The notes beneath the pieces are model-generated. The model was not told the origin of the DNA, did no database searches, and was given only the letters and a program-made list of their open reading frames with translations. Shown here one piece after another: positions 40,693-49,929 of a DNA stretch of 64,000 bases. The DNA comes from Polynucleobacter nymphae. Its GTDB lineage: Bacteria > Pseudomonadota > Gammaproteobacteria > Burkholderiales > Burkholderiaceae. Position numbers and translations under genes: made by a program. Position 1 is the first letter of the stretch. Every line of letters begins with the position of its first letter. The stretch lies in NCBI RefSeq assembly GCF_018882155.1, contig NZ_JACVPA010000001.1:1426001-1490000 (forward strand), read 5' to 3'.

Positions 40693-41850
40693 TTAGCGCC
40701 TGCCAAACATCATCTGGCGTGCCAAGGCTGTCTTTATCGGTGGAAACCACTGTAGCGCTGATAAAGCCAATCCACGGGCTACAACAATGGGAGTTAGATT
40801 GGAGGTAAATACTCTTGCCATGAAGTCTGTTAGACCAATAGTAGTCGTGCGATCTACTTTACGACTTTGAGCATAACCTTCCAATGCACTTTGAATATTT
40901 GCTGTAGTTTGGTTTTCTGGCGCTCCTGAAAATACCCCAACCAATTTTTCAGCAAGTAAGAAAGCATCACGCAATCCTAGGTTCAGTCCTTGCCCCGCCA
41001 CTGGGTGCAAAGTTTGCGCAGCATTACCAATCCATACTTCATTATCTTTAGTAATTTCTTTTCGATAGTTAAGGCCTAGCTCATATAAGCGACGATCTTG
41101 AATTTTCAAAAAGCGCCCGATACGTGAGCCAAACTCACTTTGCAATGATTTTAGAAAATCAGCATCACTTAATTGGAGACGATATTGCGAAGACTCAGGT
41201 GATCCACACCACACCATGTTCAAAATATGAGGACCGTAATGACTTGGTAAAACTGCCAATGGCCCTTCAGACGTAAAGCGTTCCCAAGCCTGGTGGGGGG
41301 CTGCGTTCTCTACTTCAATTAAACCTACTAAGGCTGATTGTCCATAGTCGCGACCAGATTCAACCCAATCCTGTTTTGTGAATAGACCGCCCTCGGCATG
41401 CACGATACATTGAGAATGGCTGCTGATTGGCGCCCCTTCTTTATTGACGTGCTGCCAAACAAAATGAGGACTCTTAGCCTGGATTACTCTTAGCGCTTTG
41501 CGTAATGTGACATGAATATCGCGATAGCGAATGATGTGCCCCAAGGCATCTTGCTTGAGCTCTTCCCGTGTCATTAATGCACGACCAAAACGACCGGCTT
41601 GTGAAACATGCACACGATGAATATCAGCACAATCTTTTGGCCACGCGTTAATAGTGTCTAGTAAGAGTTTGCTGCCATGAGACAGGGCGATACCCCGACT
41701 ATCAGCTGCAGCTAGATCAGCATCATCGACAGGATTGCGATCAATCAGTAATAGTTTTGCATCTGGAAACTTTTGGAGAGTCCAGGCAGCGCAAGCAAGG
41801 CCAACTGGCCCGCCCCCATGAATCAAGATGTCACAACTAAGTTCACTCAT
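40693..41850 (-). CDS. ubiH: UbiH/UbiF-type FAD-dependent ubiquinone hydroxylase
   Basis: Flavin monooxygenase of the aromatic-ring hydroxylation steps of ubiquinone synthesis. The 385-residue product has the N-terminal FAD motif ILIHGGGPVGLACAAW, the middle segment IRYRDIHVTLRKAL, and the second FAD motif GNAAQTLHPVAGQGLNLGLR near residue 280, which defines the UbiH/COQ6 family. Which ring position it hydroxylates (C1, C5 or C6) cannot be told from sequence. It is 9 nt downstream of pepP, the same pairing as E. coli pepP-ubiH. Confidence 0.92.
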   Translation of the reverse strand: MSELSCDILIHGGGPVGLACAAWTLQKFPDAKLLLIDRNPVDDADLAAADSRGIALSHGSKLLLDTINAWPKDCADIHRVHVSQAGRFGRALMTREELKQDALGHIIRYRDIHVTLRKALRVIQAKSPHFVWQHVNKEGAPISSHSQCIVHAEGGLFTKQDWVESGRDYGQSALVGLIEVENAAPHQAWERFTSEGPLAVLPSHYGPHILNMVWCGSPESSQYRLQLSDADFLKSLQSEFGSRIGRFLKIQDRRLYELGLNYRKEITKDNEVWIGNAAQTLHPVAGQGLNLGLRDAFLLAEKLVGVFSGAPENQTTANIQSALEGYAQSRKVDRTTTIGLTDFMARVFTSNLTPIVVARGLALSALQWFPPIKTALARQMMFGRR

Positions 41851-41859
41851 GATTGGAAT

Positions 41860-43233
41860 TTAGGCATTCTTCATAGTTGCTTCGATTTCATCGGCTTTCA
41901 CTGGCACGCCACGAGAGATTAATTCGCAGCCAGATTCATTAATGACTGCATCATCCTCAATTCGAATGCCAATATTCCAGAAGGCCTCATCAACATCAGC
42001 AGCAGGCCTTACATAAAGGCCTGGCTCAACCGTAATAACCATGCCGCTTTTCAAGATTCGCCAAGGCTTTTCTTCTTTCAGGAGGCTTTCACTGTCTTCA
42101 CGATAAGAGCCAACGTCATGGACATCCATGCCTAACCAGTGTGAAGTGCGGTGCATATAAAAGCGACGATAAGCACCAGTTTCGATGGCATTCTCTAACG
42201 AACCCAGCTCAGAAAGTTTGAGTAGTTTTTCATCAAGTAATCCTTGGGTAAGCACTTTGAGCGCCGCATCGTGAGGCTGTATAAAAGTATTACCTGGCTT
42301 GGTCATTGCAATTGCTGCCTCTTGGGCAGCCAGAGTGATGTCGTAGAGCGCGCGCTGAGGACCTGTAAATTTTCCATTGACTGGAAAAGTACGTGTGATA
42401 TCGGATGCATATCCATCTAGCTCGCAACCTGCATCAATTAAGCACAGTTCACCACTGCGTAATTCTGTTGAACCGGCGCGGTAGTGCAAGATGCAAGAGT
42501 TGGCACCACCTGCAACAATGCTGTTATAGGCAACACTTTGCGCGCCACTATTGCGGAACTCATGTAGTAATTCTGCTTCAAGTTGATATTCTCGAATACC
42601 AGGTTTGCACATATGCATCGCCCGAATATGGGCGCGCGCAGAGATGGCTGCAGCACGACGCATCGTATCAATTTCATTCGTGTCCTTAAAGAGACGCATC
42701 TCATGAATGAGTGTTTCAACATCATGGAGTTCTGATGGTGGGTTAATACCAGAACGTGCCTGAACTCGGACTTGCTTCATCCAATGACGTAAGCGACGAT
42801 CTGCTTCTGCACTCTCAGCCAAGCGGATATAAATAGCATCTTGATCAGCTAGTAGCTCGCCTAGTTTGCGATCAAGTTCATGATTACTGTATGCGTATTC
42901 AATACCAAGCGCTGTTGGTGCTGCCTCAGGCCCAAGACGAATACCATCCCAAATTTCACGTTCAGGATCTTTTGGTCTGCAAAATAAATGGGATTGAAGT
43001 TCATAGTTTTTGCCGCCGCTTTTTATTTCCATTACCAAGGTTGCACCCGGCTCTTCAAAGCCAGTTAAGTAAAAGAAATCACTGTCATGGCGATAGGGAA
43101 ATTCGCTATCACGATTACGGGCTAGCTCAGGCGCAGTAGATATGACTGCAATACCGCCACCAGATTTGGCGTAGATTTTTTTTGCTAGTGTATTTCTGCG
43201 TTCTTGATAGATCTTGTTATTCATAAGCTGCAT
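41860..43233 (-). CDS. pepP: Xaa-Pro aminopeptidase P
   Basis: Removes N-terminal residues preceding proline. The product (457 residues) has the AMP_N domain (about 5-140) and a pita-bread catalytic domain with the dimanganese ligands in LIDAGCELDGYASDITRTFP (two Asp), HRTSHWLGMDVHDVG (His), ITVEPGLYV (Glu) and GIRIEDDAVI (Glu). Two ATG starts lie three codons apart (43233 and 43224); the first has an aagag ribosome binding site at 4-5 nt and is used here, overlapping murU by 17 nt. Followed by ubiH as in E. coli. Confidence 0.95.
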   Translation of the reverse strand: MQLMNNKIYQERRNTLAKKIYAKSGGGIAVISTAPELARNRDSEFPYRHDSDFFYLTGFEEPGATLVMEIKSGGKNYELQSHLFCRPKDPEREIWDGIRLGPEAAPTALGIEYAYSNHELDRKLGELLADQDAIYIRLAESAEADRRLRHWMKQVRVQARSGINPPSELHDVETLIHEMRLFKDTNEIDTMRRAAAISARAHIRAMHMCKPGIREYQLEAELLHEFRNSGAQSVAYNSIVAGGANSCILHYRAGSTELRSGELCLIDAGCELDGYASDITRTFPVNGKFTGPQRALYDITLAAQEAAIAMTKPGNTFIQPHDAALKVLTQGLLDEKLLKLSELGSLENAIETGAYRRFYMHRTSHWLGMDVHDVGSYREDSESLLKEEKPWRILKSGMVITVEPGLYVRPAADVDEAFWNIGIRIEDDAVINESGCELISRGVPVKADEIEATMKNA

Positions 43234-43936
43234 TGAGCTCTTGTAAGCGTTGTGGAGTCCCTACATCGTGCCATGGACCGGTATATTTTTCACCAGACAC
43301 TTTATTTTGCGTCATAGCTTCCTTTAGCAGGGGTGCCAGTTTGGCAGAGACGCCTATTTCTAGCCCTCTAAAGAGATCCTTGTGATAGATGCCGATCCCC
43401 GAAAAAGTGAGTTTTTCTGCGCCCATTGATGATTCATCGCTAACTATGAAGTCTTTAAGATAGAAGTCTCCATTGAGGTGTTGGACTGGGTTTGGGACCA
43501 TTAAAAGGTGGGCCAATGGTCTACCAGGGTCATTTTGCAGTTTCGAAACAACTTCTAAAAGTATTTTGATAGGTAGGTTTGGGGTAAAAACATCGCCATT
43601 AATTGCTAAAAAATAATCTTCGGGGCAAAGTAAGGGGAGAGCTTTACAGATACCCCCAGCAGTTTCTAGGGCAGTAGCCTCAGGCGAGTATTGAATATCT
43701 AAACCAAATTGATGGCCATCTCCTAGACTCTGTTCAATTTTTTCTCCAAGCCATGCATGGTTAATGACAACCTTTTGGATGCCTGACTTGGCAATACCCT
43801 CAAGATGCCATGCTAATAATGATTTATTTTGAATAGTTAATAGGGGCTTAGGTAAGCTATCAGTGAGTGGACGCATCCTCTCACCTCTACCGGCTGCAAG
43901 TAGGAAACAAGGAATAGGATTGATCTTGTTCATCAT
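43217..43936 (-). CDS. murU: N-acetylmuramate alpha-1-phosphate uridylyltransferase MurU
   Basis: Sugar nucleotidyltransferase that turns MurNAc-1-phosphate into UDP-MurNAc, bypassing MurA and MurB. The 239-residue product has the signature LLAAGRGERMRPLTDSLPKP (residues ~13-32), the metal-binding AINGDVF segment and a C-terminal KYTGPWHDVGTPQRLQEL. The sequence alone gives only a GlmU/RmlA-type nucleotidyltransferase; the MurU call comes from its overlap (ATGA) with amgK, the pair known from Pseudomonas and many Betaproteobacteria. It overlaps pepP downstream. Confidence 0.9.
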   Translation of the reverse strand: MMNKINPIPCFLLAAGRGERMRPLTDSLPKPLLTIQNKSLLAWHLEGIAKSGIQKVVINHAWLGEKIEQSLGDGHQFGLDIQYSPEATALETAGGICKALPLLCPEDYFLAINGDVFTPNLPIKILLEVVSKLQNDPGRPLAHLLMVPNPVQHLNGDFYLKDFIVSDESSMGAEKLTFSGIGIYHKDLFRGLEIGVSAKLAPLLKEAMTQNKVSGEKYTGPWHDVGTPQRLQELNAAYE

Positions 43937-44934
43937 TCTTTGCTTTGGCGGGTTGACTCCAAAATGCGTGCCAATGGTTTCAGTTCAATATAGCGATTAG
44001 CGGTAGCAATAGCATATTCCAATACTAAGGGGATATCTTTGAGGTAGCCATCTTTACCGTCACGATGAAATAGCCTTGAAAAAATACCTAGAACTTTTAG
44101 ATGGCGCTGTAAGCCCATCCACTCAAAATCACGATAGAACTGACCAAAATCATCTGGCATTGGTAGCTTAGCTTTACGACCCTCTTCCCAGAATTTAACA
44201 ACCCAATCAATCACGCGGTCTTCAGGCCATGCGATATAGGCATCGCGCCATAAAGAGGCAGCATCGTAAGTAATTGGGCCATAAACAGCATCTTGAAAAT
44301 CGATCACGCCCGGATTATTTTTTTCAGTCACCATTAAGTTGCGCGAATGGTAATCCCGATGAACATAGACCTTTGCTTGCGCTAGATTGTTTTCAATAAT
44401 GAATTTAAAAGATTGATTGAGCTGGGATTGCTGCAGGTCACTTAGTTGAATATTCAGATGTTTCTTCAAATACCATTCGGGGAACAGATCTAATTCTCTT
44501 TGCAATAGGGTTTGATCATAGTTTGGTAATACATTCGGTTTACTAGCTAATTGCATTTGCACTAAGGCACGGGTCGCATCTTGATATAGATGATCTGCGC
44601 TTTCACTATTGAGTTCCGCAAGATAGGTTTTAGTACCTAAATCATTTAATAAAAGAAAGCCATCTGTAATATTTTGTTCGAGTATTTTTGGAACATTTAA
44701 TCCGGCAGCAGATAGTAATAAATCAACCCGAATAAACGCATCTAAAGGTTCGTACTGAGGGGGTGCATCCATCACAACAAGAGTCCCAAAATTAGGCTTT
44801 TGGGACGCAATACGGAAATAGCGTCTAAAGCTCGCATCTGCTGAGGCTGAAGCCAAAGTGTCTAGATCTAATTGCCAGCTAGGCTCTAGGGCTTGTAGCC
44901 AGCTACGAAGGTTGTTTAAGCGAGAGTCAGTCAT
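43933..44934 (-). CDS. amgK: N-acetylmuramate/N-acetylglucosamine kinase AmgK
   Basis: Anomeric sugar kinase that phosphorylates MurNAc (and GlcNAc) at C1 for cell-wall recycling. The 333-residue product is an aminoglycoside phosphotransferase-fold protein with VYVHRDYHSRNLMV (catalytic Asp) and GVIDFQDAVYGPITYDAASL (metal-binding Asp). The start MTDSRLNNLRSWLQ is preferred over a frame extension of 14 codons that would overlap the divergent lptD start. The stop overlaps the murU start as ATGA. Such pairs underlie intrinsic fosfomycin tolerance in other bacteria; whether it applies here is untested. Confidence 0.92.
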   Translation of the reverse strand: MTDSRLNNLRSWLQALEPSWQLDLDTLASASADASFRRYFRIASQKPNFGTLVVMDAPPQYEPLDAFIRVDLLLSAAGLNVPKILEQNITDGFLLLNDLGTKTYLAELNSESADHLYQDATRALVQMQLASKPNVLPNYDQTLLQRELDLFPEWYLKKHLNIQLSDLQQSQLNQSFKFIIENNLAQAKVYVHRDYHSRNLMVTEKNNPGVIDFQDAVYGPITYDAASLWRDAYIAWPEDRVIDWVVKFWEEGRKAKLPMPDDFGQFYRDFEWMGLQRHLKVLGIFSRLFHRDGKDGYLKDIPLVLEYAIATANRYIELKPLARILESTRQSKE

Positions 44935-44967
44935 GGTCGATTCGTATAATAAGGCTGGTCTGGATCC

Positions 44968-47490
44968 ATGAGTCATTATCGCCGTCGCGCCGGCCTTTGC
45001 GCCCCTCTTTTTTTAGCTATAACCCCGCGCGTAATTATGGGGGTGATATTGCTTCAGCTCGCACTCCCGATTCGGGCGCAGGCCCCAGCTCCATTGCCCG
45101 CAGTCTCGCAGTCGAATCCCAATACTGTTTTATTGCCAGACCGTGGAAATGTCACCATTTTAAGGTTGGATGATCAGCTTCGCGTAGGAAAGCCAATTGA
45201 AGATGGTAAAGCGTTGACCTTTACATCCAGCGACTCAATTGATGGTGTGGTCGACCGTGATATGCACTTGAAAGGACGCGCTCAAATTCGCCGCAATGGA
45301 GCAGTCCTTAAAGCTGACGAAATCACTTACAACCCAGATACCGATGTGGCAGATTTACTTGGGAATGCTGAGCTCTCAAAAGGGAATGTGACCTTCAGGG
45401 GTCCCAAGGGGCAATTTAAAGTAGATGCGCGTGAAGGCGCCATGGAAACGCCAACTTTTGAGATTCGTGACACCCGTGGAAGTGGGTCTGCAAAAAAACT
45501 AACAGTTGAGGGTCCAGACGTATTTGTTTTCGACAAGGCAACCTACACCACCTGTACCCCAGAAAACATGGATTGGTATTTCACTGTGGGTAGCTTGGAA
45601 ATTGATAACGAGCAAAAAGAGATGATTGGTACCCATGGAGTGATGCGATTCTTTGATGTGCCGATTGCCTATGTCCCTTATTTCACCGCGCCTACAGGTG
45701 GGCAACGCCGAACAGGTATTTTGGCACCAGTTGTGGGATACAACTCAAATAACGGCCTGGATATTACGCAGCCCTACTACGTCAATATTGCACCGAATCG
45801 TGACCTGTTATTAATGCCGCGTTATATGAATCATCGTGGAACGATGTTAGGTGCGCAGTATCGTTTTTTGGACACAAAATATTCTGGAACTTTGGCCGGC
45901 GATTATTTGCCCTACGATAAACAGACTGGCACTGATCGATGGAGATATGACTGGCAGCAACGACAAATATTTGGTGGTGGGGTTGGGCCTGGCGGGGTGC
46001 CGCTACCTGGCTCATGGTCGGGTTATGCGAACGTCGCTAGGGTTTCAGATAATCTGTATCCAACACAGTTTTCACAAAGTATTGCTGGGGCAATAACCAA
46101 TCAGTTTCGACAGGAAGTTGGAACAAGCAAGTCGCTTACAGGAAGTTTAAGTAACTGGAATGTCACTGCAAGAGCTCTGACATTTCAAACGCTACAGCCA
46201 GATCCTACCGTTACCGTGCAGGCGCCATATAACGTTTTACCAAACGTTACTGCTACCTACAATAATCGCTTAACTCCAGCTGCTTCAGACGCTAGTGGAA
46301 AGTATGTAACCATACCAACTGGTCCAGCAACTTCATTTTCTACAGACTTCACGCGTTTTGCATACAACATTCAAGGGAACTTGGCCGCTACTGCTCCTGG
46401 TGTTTACAGTCAGGCGGATAGAACGGTAGTTAAAGGGGCAATGTCTCTCCCACAGGTTACCCCTGGTTATTACTTAACCCCTAAGGTAAGTTTTCAATCC
46501 AATAACTACAACGCTACTCCATTTAATAATGTTGGAGCAGCACCAGTACAAGGTTTCACCATTCCAACATTTAGCTTAGATTCTGGGATGGCATTTGAAC
46601 GAGAAGCAGCTGAGCTAAAAGGCTTCTTTGGGCGTGACATGTTGCTCACAATGGAGCCAAGAGCTTTTTATGTATATACCCCTTATCAAAGTCAAGCACA
46701 GACACCCACTTTCGATACGGCTGATGCTGGCTTTGGTGTATCACAGATATTTGCTGAAAATACATTTATTGGAAATGATCGGATTGCCGACAGAAATGCA
46801 GCAACTTTGGGTATGACAAGCAGAATGATCGAGGCAAATACTGGTGCTGAACGAGCCAATGTCACGCTGGCACAACAACAACAATTCACCGGACAAAAGG
46901 TTGGCTTAAACGGTAATATCGTTAATCCCACAACTTATTCTGATACTTTGGGTTCAGGCTCTGTTCGCTTACTTGGAAACTTTAGCGCTGACATGTTTGG
47001 GCAGTACAACACCCAGCTCAATCGTTTTGTACAAACTACAGTAGGCGGAAGTTGGCGCCCAACTCCTGGCAGAAGTCTGAATTTTGGCTGGCGCAATGTC
47101 TGGTCGCCACCTGTTCAAGCATCAGTTCAAAATAATCAGGCTTTTGTTCCATCTGCAACCACAACCGATCAGTACAATATTTCTGGCCAATGGCCTTTGA
47201 CTCGCGAGATCTCGGTATTGGGTCGCTACGGTTACGATGCATTAACTACCAAAACATTAAATACTTTGGTTGGCTTAGAATGGACAAGAGATTGCTGGAC
47301 GTTCCGCAGCGTATATTCACAAATGCTGAATACCTCCCAAATAACTACGACTCAAATACTCTTCCAAATAGAATTTAGGGGCTTTGCTAGTGCTGGGAGT
47401 AGTCCAGTTGATATCATGAGATTAAATGTACCCGGATATATGCCTACTTCAAAGCCAATTCCCCCTTCAATATATGAGAACTATCAATGA
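44968..47490 (+). CDS. lptD: LPS-assembly outer membrane protein LptD
   Basis: Outer-membrane translocon that, with the LptE plug, inserts LPS in the outer leaflet. The 840-residue product has a signal peptide (hydrophobic core about 22-35, cleavage near IRAQA), a periplasmic OstA-type jellyroll (about 60-180, KADEITYNPDTDVADLLGNA) and a large beta-barrel domain (LptD family, FDVPIAYVPYFTAPTGG near 230). Only two cysteines remain after the signal: about 196 (YTTCTPENM) and about 776 (TRDCWTF), likely the single disulfide. It is divergent from amgK by 33 bp and its stop overlaps the surA ATG. Confidence 0.95.
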   Translation: MSHYRRRAGLCAPLFLAITPRVIMGVILLQLALPIRAQAPAPLPAVSQSNPNTVLLPDRGNVTILRLDDQLRVGKPIEDGKALTFTSSDSIDGVVDRDMHLKGRAQIRRNGAVLKADEITYNPDTDVADLLGNAELSKGNVTFRGPKGQFKVDAREGAMETPTFEIRDTRGSGSAKKLTVEGPDVFVFDKATYTTCTPENMDWYFTVGSLEIDNEQKEMIGTHGVMRFFDVPIAYVPYFTAPTGGQRRTGILAPVVGYNSNNGLDITQPYYVNIAPNRDLLLMPRYMNHRGTMLGAQYRFLDTKYSGTLAGDYLPYDKQTGTDRWRYDWQQRQIFGGGVGPGGVPLPGSWSGYANVARVSDNLYPTQFSQSIAGAITNQFRQEVGTSKSLTGSLSNWNVTARALTFQTLQPDPTVTVQAPYNVLPNVTATYNNRLTPAASDASGKYVTIPTGPATSFSTDFTRFAYNIQGNLAATAPGVYSQADRTVVKGAMSLPQVTPGYYLTPKVSFQSNNYNATPFNNVGAAPVQGFTIPTFSLDSGMAFEREAAELKGFFGRDMLLTMEPRAFYVYTPYQSQAQTPTFDTADAGFGVSQIFAENTFIGNDRIADRNAATLGMTSRMIEANTGAERANVTLAQQQQFTGQKVGLNGNIVNPTTYSDTLGSGSVRLLGNFSADMFGQYNTQLNRFVQTTVGGSWRPTPGRSLNFGWRNVWSPPVQASVQNNQAFVPSATTTDQYNISGQWPLTREISVLGRYGYDALTTKTLNTLVGLEWTRDCWTFRSVYSQMLNTSQITTTQILFQIEFRGFASAGSSPVDIMRLNVPGYMPTSKPIPPSIYENYQ

Positions 47491-48944
47491 TGTTTTATAG
47501 GAGTCGTTTGAAGCCGATTTTGATCGCTACCTTTATTTTGGGTGCTATTCCCTTTGCCGGTGTTGTCTGCTCTCAAGATTTGCCAAAAGCTAGCAATCCA
47601 ACAGATAGCAAGATTCGAAATATCGATGGCGTTGCAGCAGTAGTCAATACGGGCTATATCACGCGCAAAGAAATTGATGACCGAATTTTAAGTCTGCAGA
47701 AGCAGGGTGCTAAATTACCAGACGCTGCTAATTTACGACAACTAGTTTTAGACCGTTTAATTATTGAAAAAATTCAATTACAAAATGCTGAGCAAGAAGG
47801 CATGGTAATCACCAATAAAGAGTTAGATAAAATTATTGCTGATATTGCTGCTAAAAATAAATTAAGTTATGCTGAATTAAAAGAAAAAATCATCGCTACA
47901 GGCACAACATTTGAACGTTATAAAGAGACATTGCGCGATGAAGTTGTTGTGAGTCGGTATCGAGAATACTCAGTAGATTCAAAGATGAAGATTTCAGATG
48001 CAGAAGTAGATAATTTTATTGGTGATCGTATGCGCGCTATTGCTGTTGGTAGTACACCACGCTCTGCACCTCCAGAAAAAGGAGCGCCTGAAGAAATTGA
48101 TATCGCGCAGATTTTCATTCCAGTGGAGGCTGGAGCTGGAGCTGGTGCTCAGGCTGAAGGAAAAAAACAGGCTGAGATTTTATTGGCTAGTGCAAGAGGT
48201 GATGTGGATTTTTTGCAGCTTGGGGCCGCTACTGTAAAGGAAAATCCTAAAATCAAGTTTCAACAATTAGGTTATCGTACGCCTGATCGTTTGCCACAAT
48301 TATTTTATGAGGCCATTCGGAATACTGGTGGTGGACAAGTTGCAAATGCTGTTGTAAAGAGCCCCGCTGGATATCATGTCCTCAAGGTTTTAGATCGTCG
48401 CGCAATCAGCGCAGCCCCTGTCCAGCAACAGGCTGCACCACAAGAGCCCGTATCTACTACACCCCAAAATATTGCTATTACACAAACTATGGCTCGCCAT
48501 ATTTTATTGAAAAATAGAGTGGGTTTAACTGATCAAGATGCTGAGAGGCGCTTGCAAGGATATCGCGACCAAGTGCGGGCTAAGACTTCTGATTTTGGTG
48601 AATTAGCTAAAAAATATTCGGAGGATGGGTCGGCACAAAATGGCGGGAATTTGGGTTGGATGGGTCCTGGAGACTTAGTGCCTGAGTTTGAGCAGGCAAT
48701 GAATCGACTTCAGATTGGCGAGGTAAGCAATCCAGTTAAATCAGAGTTTGGTTGGCACTTGATACAGGTCTTAGAGCGTCGTGAAGCGCAGTTGACAGTA
48801 GAAAAGCAGCGGGAGTTTGCCCGCGCAGCAATTCGTGAAAGAAAAATGGATCAGGCCTATCAGGATTGGTTGCGTCAATTACGCGATACAGCAACTGTCA
48901 AAATCTTGAACGTAGATGATGCAGCTAGTGCCGCACCCCGTTAA
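47487..48944 (+). CDS. surA: Periplasmic chaperone and peptidyl-prolyl isomerase SurA
   Basis: Escorts unfolded outer-membrane proteins, including LptD, to the Bam machinery. The 485-residue product has an N-terminal signal (about 1-28), a SurA_N chaperone domain with VAAVVNTGYITRKEIDDRIL, and two parvulin domains (about 205-310 and about 330-435). The second keeps the full active-site pattern ARHILLKN, FGELAKKYSEDGSAQNGG and FGWHLIQVLERR; the first is degenerate and includes an AGAGAGA linker from a ggagct repeat near 48128. The ATG overlaps the lptD stop. Order lptD-surA-pdxA-rsmA matches E. coli. Confidence 0.95.
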   Translation: MMFYRSRLKPILIATFILGAIPFAGVVCSQDLPKASNPTDSKIRNIDGVAAVVNTGYITRKEIDDRILSLQKQGAKLPDAANLRQLVLDRLIIEKIQLQNAEQEGMVITNKELDKIIADIAAKNKLSYAELKEKIIATGTTFERYKETLRDEVVVSRYREYSVDSKMKISDAEVDNFIGDRMRAIAVGSTPRSAPPEKGAPEEIDIAQIFIPVEAGAGAGAQAEGKKQAEILLASARGDVDFLQLGAATVKENPKIKFQQLGYRTPDRLPQLFYEAIRNTGGGQVANAVVKSPAGYHVLKVLDRRAISAAPVQQQAAPQEPVSTTPQNIAITQTMARHILLKNRVGLTDQDAERRLQGYRDQVRAKTSDFGELAKKYSEDGSAQNGGNLGWMGPGDLVPEFEQAMNRLQIGEVSNPVKSEFGWHLIQVLERREAQLTVEKQREFARAAIRERKMDQAYQDWLRQLRDTATVKILNVDDAASAAPR

Positions 48945-49926
48945 GCTGATCATCAGCACCGGTGAACCAGCCGGAGTAGGACCTGAAGTCTGTCTGGCTG
49001 CAGCAAAGGATTTTTTAGGTGAGCAACCCAATGCGCAGATCACTTTGTTGGGTAATGAAGACTTATTCAAGCATTCTTCAGAAAATAATCTCAGCACATT
49101 TGATCGACTAAAGATTGAGTCAATGCCATTAGCTTCGCCTGTAGATCCAGGAGTGTTAAATCCCGCTAATGCTCAATATGTCCTCAATCTTCTTGATCGA
49201 GCTAGCGATGCCTGCATTCAAGGAGAATGCGATGCAATGGTTACGGCACCTATTCAAAAGAGTTTGATTAATAGTGCAGGCATTCCTTTTACTGGCCATA
49301 CAGAGTATTTAGCGCAGCGCTCAAATACCCCACATGTTGTTATGATGCTCTGCGCTCCATTGCCAGCCGGGTTTCTAGGGATTAAATCCCGCAGAAATTT
49401 AAGAGTTGCCCTAGTAAGTACTCATCTTCCCCTAAATGAAGTATCCGCGTCTTTAAGTTATGAGCTCTTACTGGAAACGATTCAGATAGTGAACCAAGAT
49501 TTGCGCACAAAATTTGGCATAGCCAAGCCAGTAATTCGGGTCGCCGGCTTAAATCCGCATGCTGGCGAGTCTGGTTATTTAGGGCGCGAGGAGATTGACA
49601 TGATTGCACCTGCAATTGAGGCCGCTAAACAGCAAGGAATACAGGTTTCTGGGCCTTATCCTGGGGACACTATGTTTGATGTTGCAGCACTTGAGCATGT
49701 TGATGCATTTATAGCGATGTATCACGATCAGGGCTTGGCTCCATTTAAATTTGTAACCTTTGGTGGTGGCGTGAACGTGACTTTAGGCCTGCCAATTATC
49801 CGGACCTCTGTGGATCATGGAACCGCTCTGGATATTGCTGGAAAAGGAATTGCCGATTCTGGAAGCATGCTAGAAGCGCTACGTTTAGCCTATGAACTCG
49901 CCTTAAATAAAAGAAAATTAAGTTAA
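48916..49926 (+). CDS. pdxA: 4-hydroxythreonine-4-phosphate dehydrogenase PdxA
   Basis: NAD-dependent oxidation step of the DXP-dependent pyridoxal phosphate pathway. The product (336 residues from the first ATG) has STGEPAGVGPEV at the N-terminus, MVTAPIQKSLINSAGIPFTG with HTEYLAQRS, LNPHAGESGYLGREEIDMI and MYHDQGLAPFKFV, which carry the zinc-binding histidines. The start region overlaps the end of surA by 29 nt; ATG at 48916 and 48919 are adjacent and the choice is arbitrary. It is 3 nt upstream of rsmA. Confidence 0.96.
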   Translation: MMQLVPHPVKLIISTGEPAGVGPEVCLAAAKDFLGEQPNAQITLLGNEDLFKHSSENNLSTFDRLKIESMPLASPVDPGVLNPANAQYVLNLLDRASDACIQGECDAMVTAPIQKSLINSAGIPFTGHTEYLAQRSNTPHVVMMLCAPLPAGFLGIKSRRNLRVALVSTHLPLNEVSASLSYELLLETIQIVNQDLRTKFGIAKPVIRVAGLNPHAGESGYLGREEIDMIAPAIEAAKQQGIQVSGPYPGDTMFDVAALEHVDAFIAMYHDQGLAPFKFVTFGGGVNVTLGLPIIRTSVDHGTALDIAGKGIADSGSMLEALRLAYELALNKRKLS

Positions 49927-49929
49927 GTA

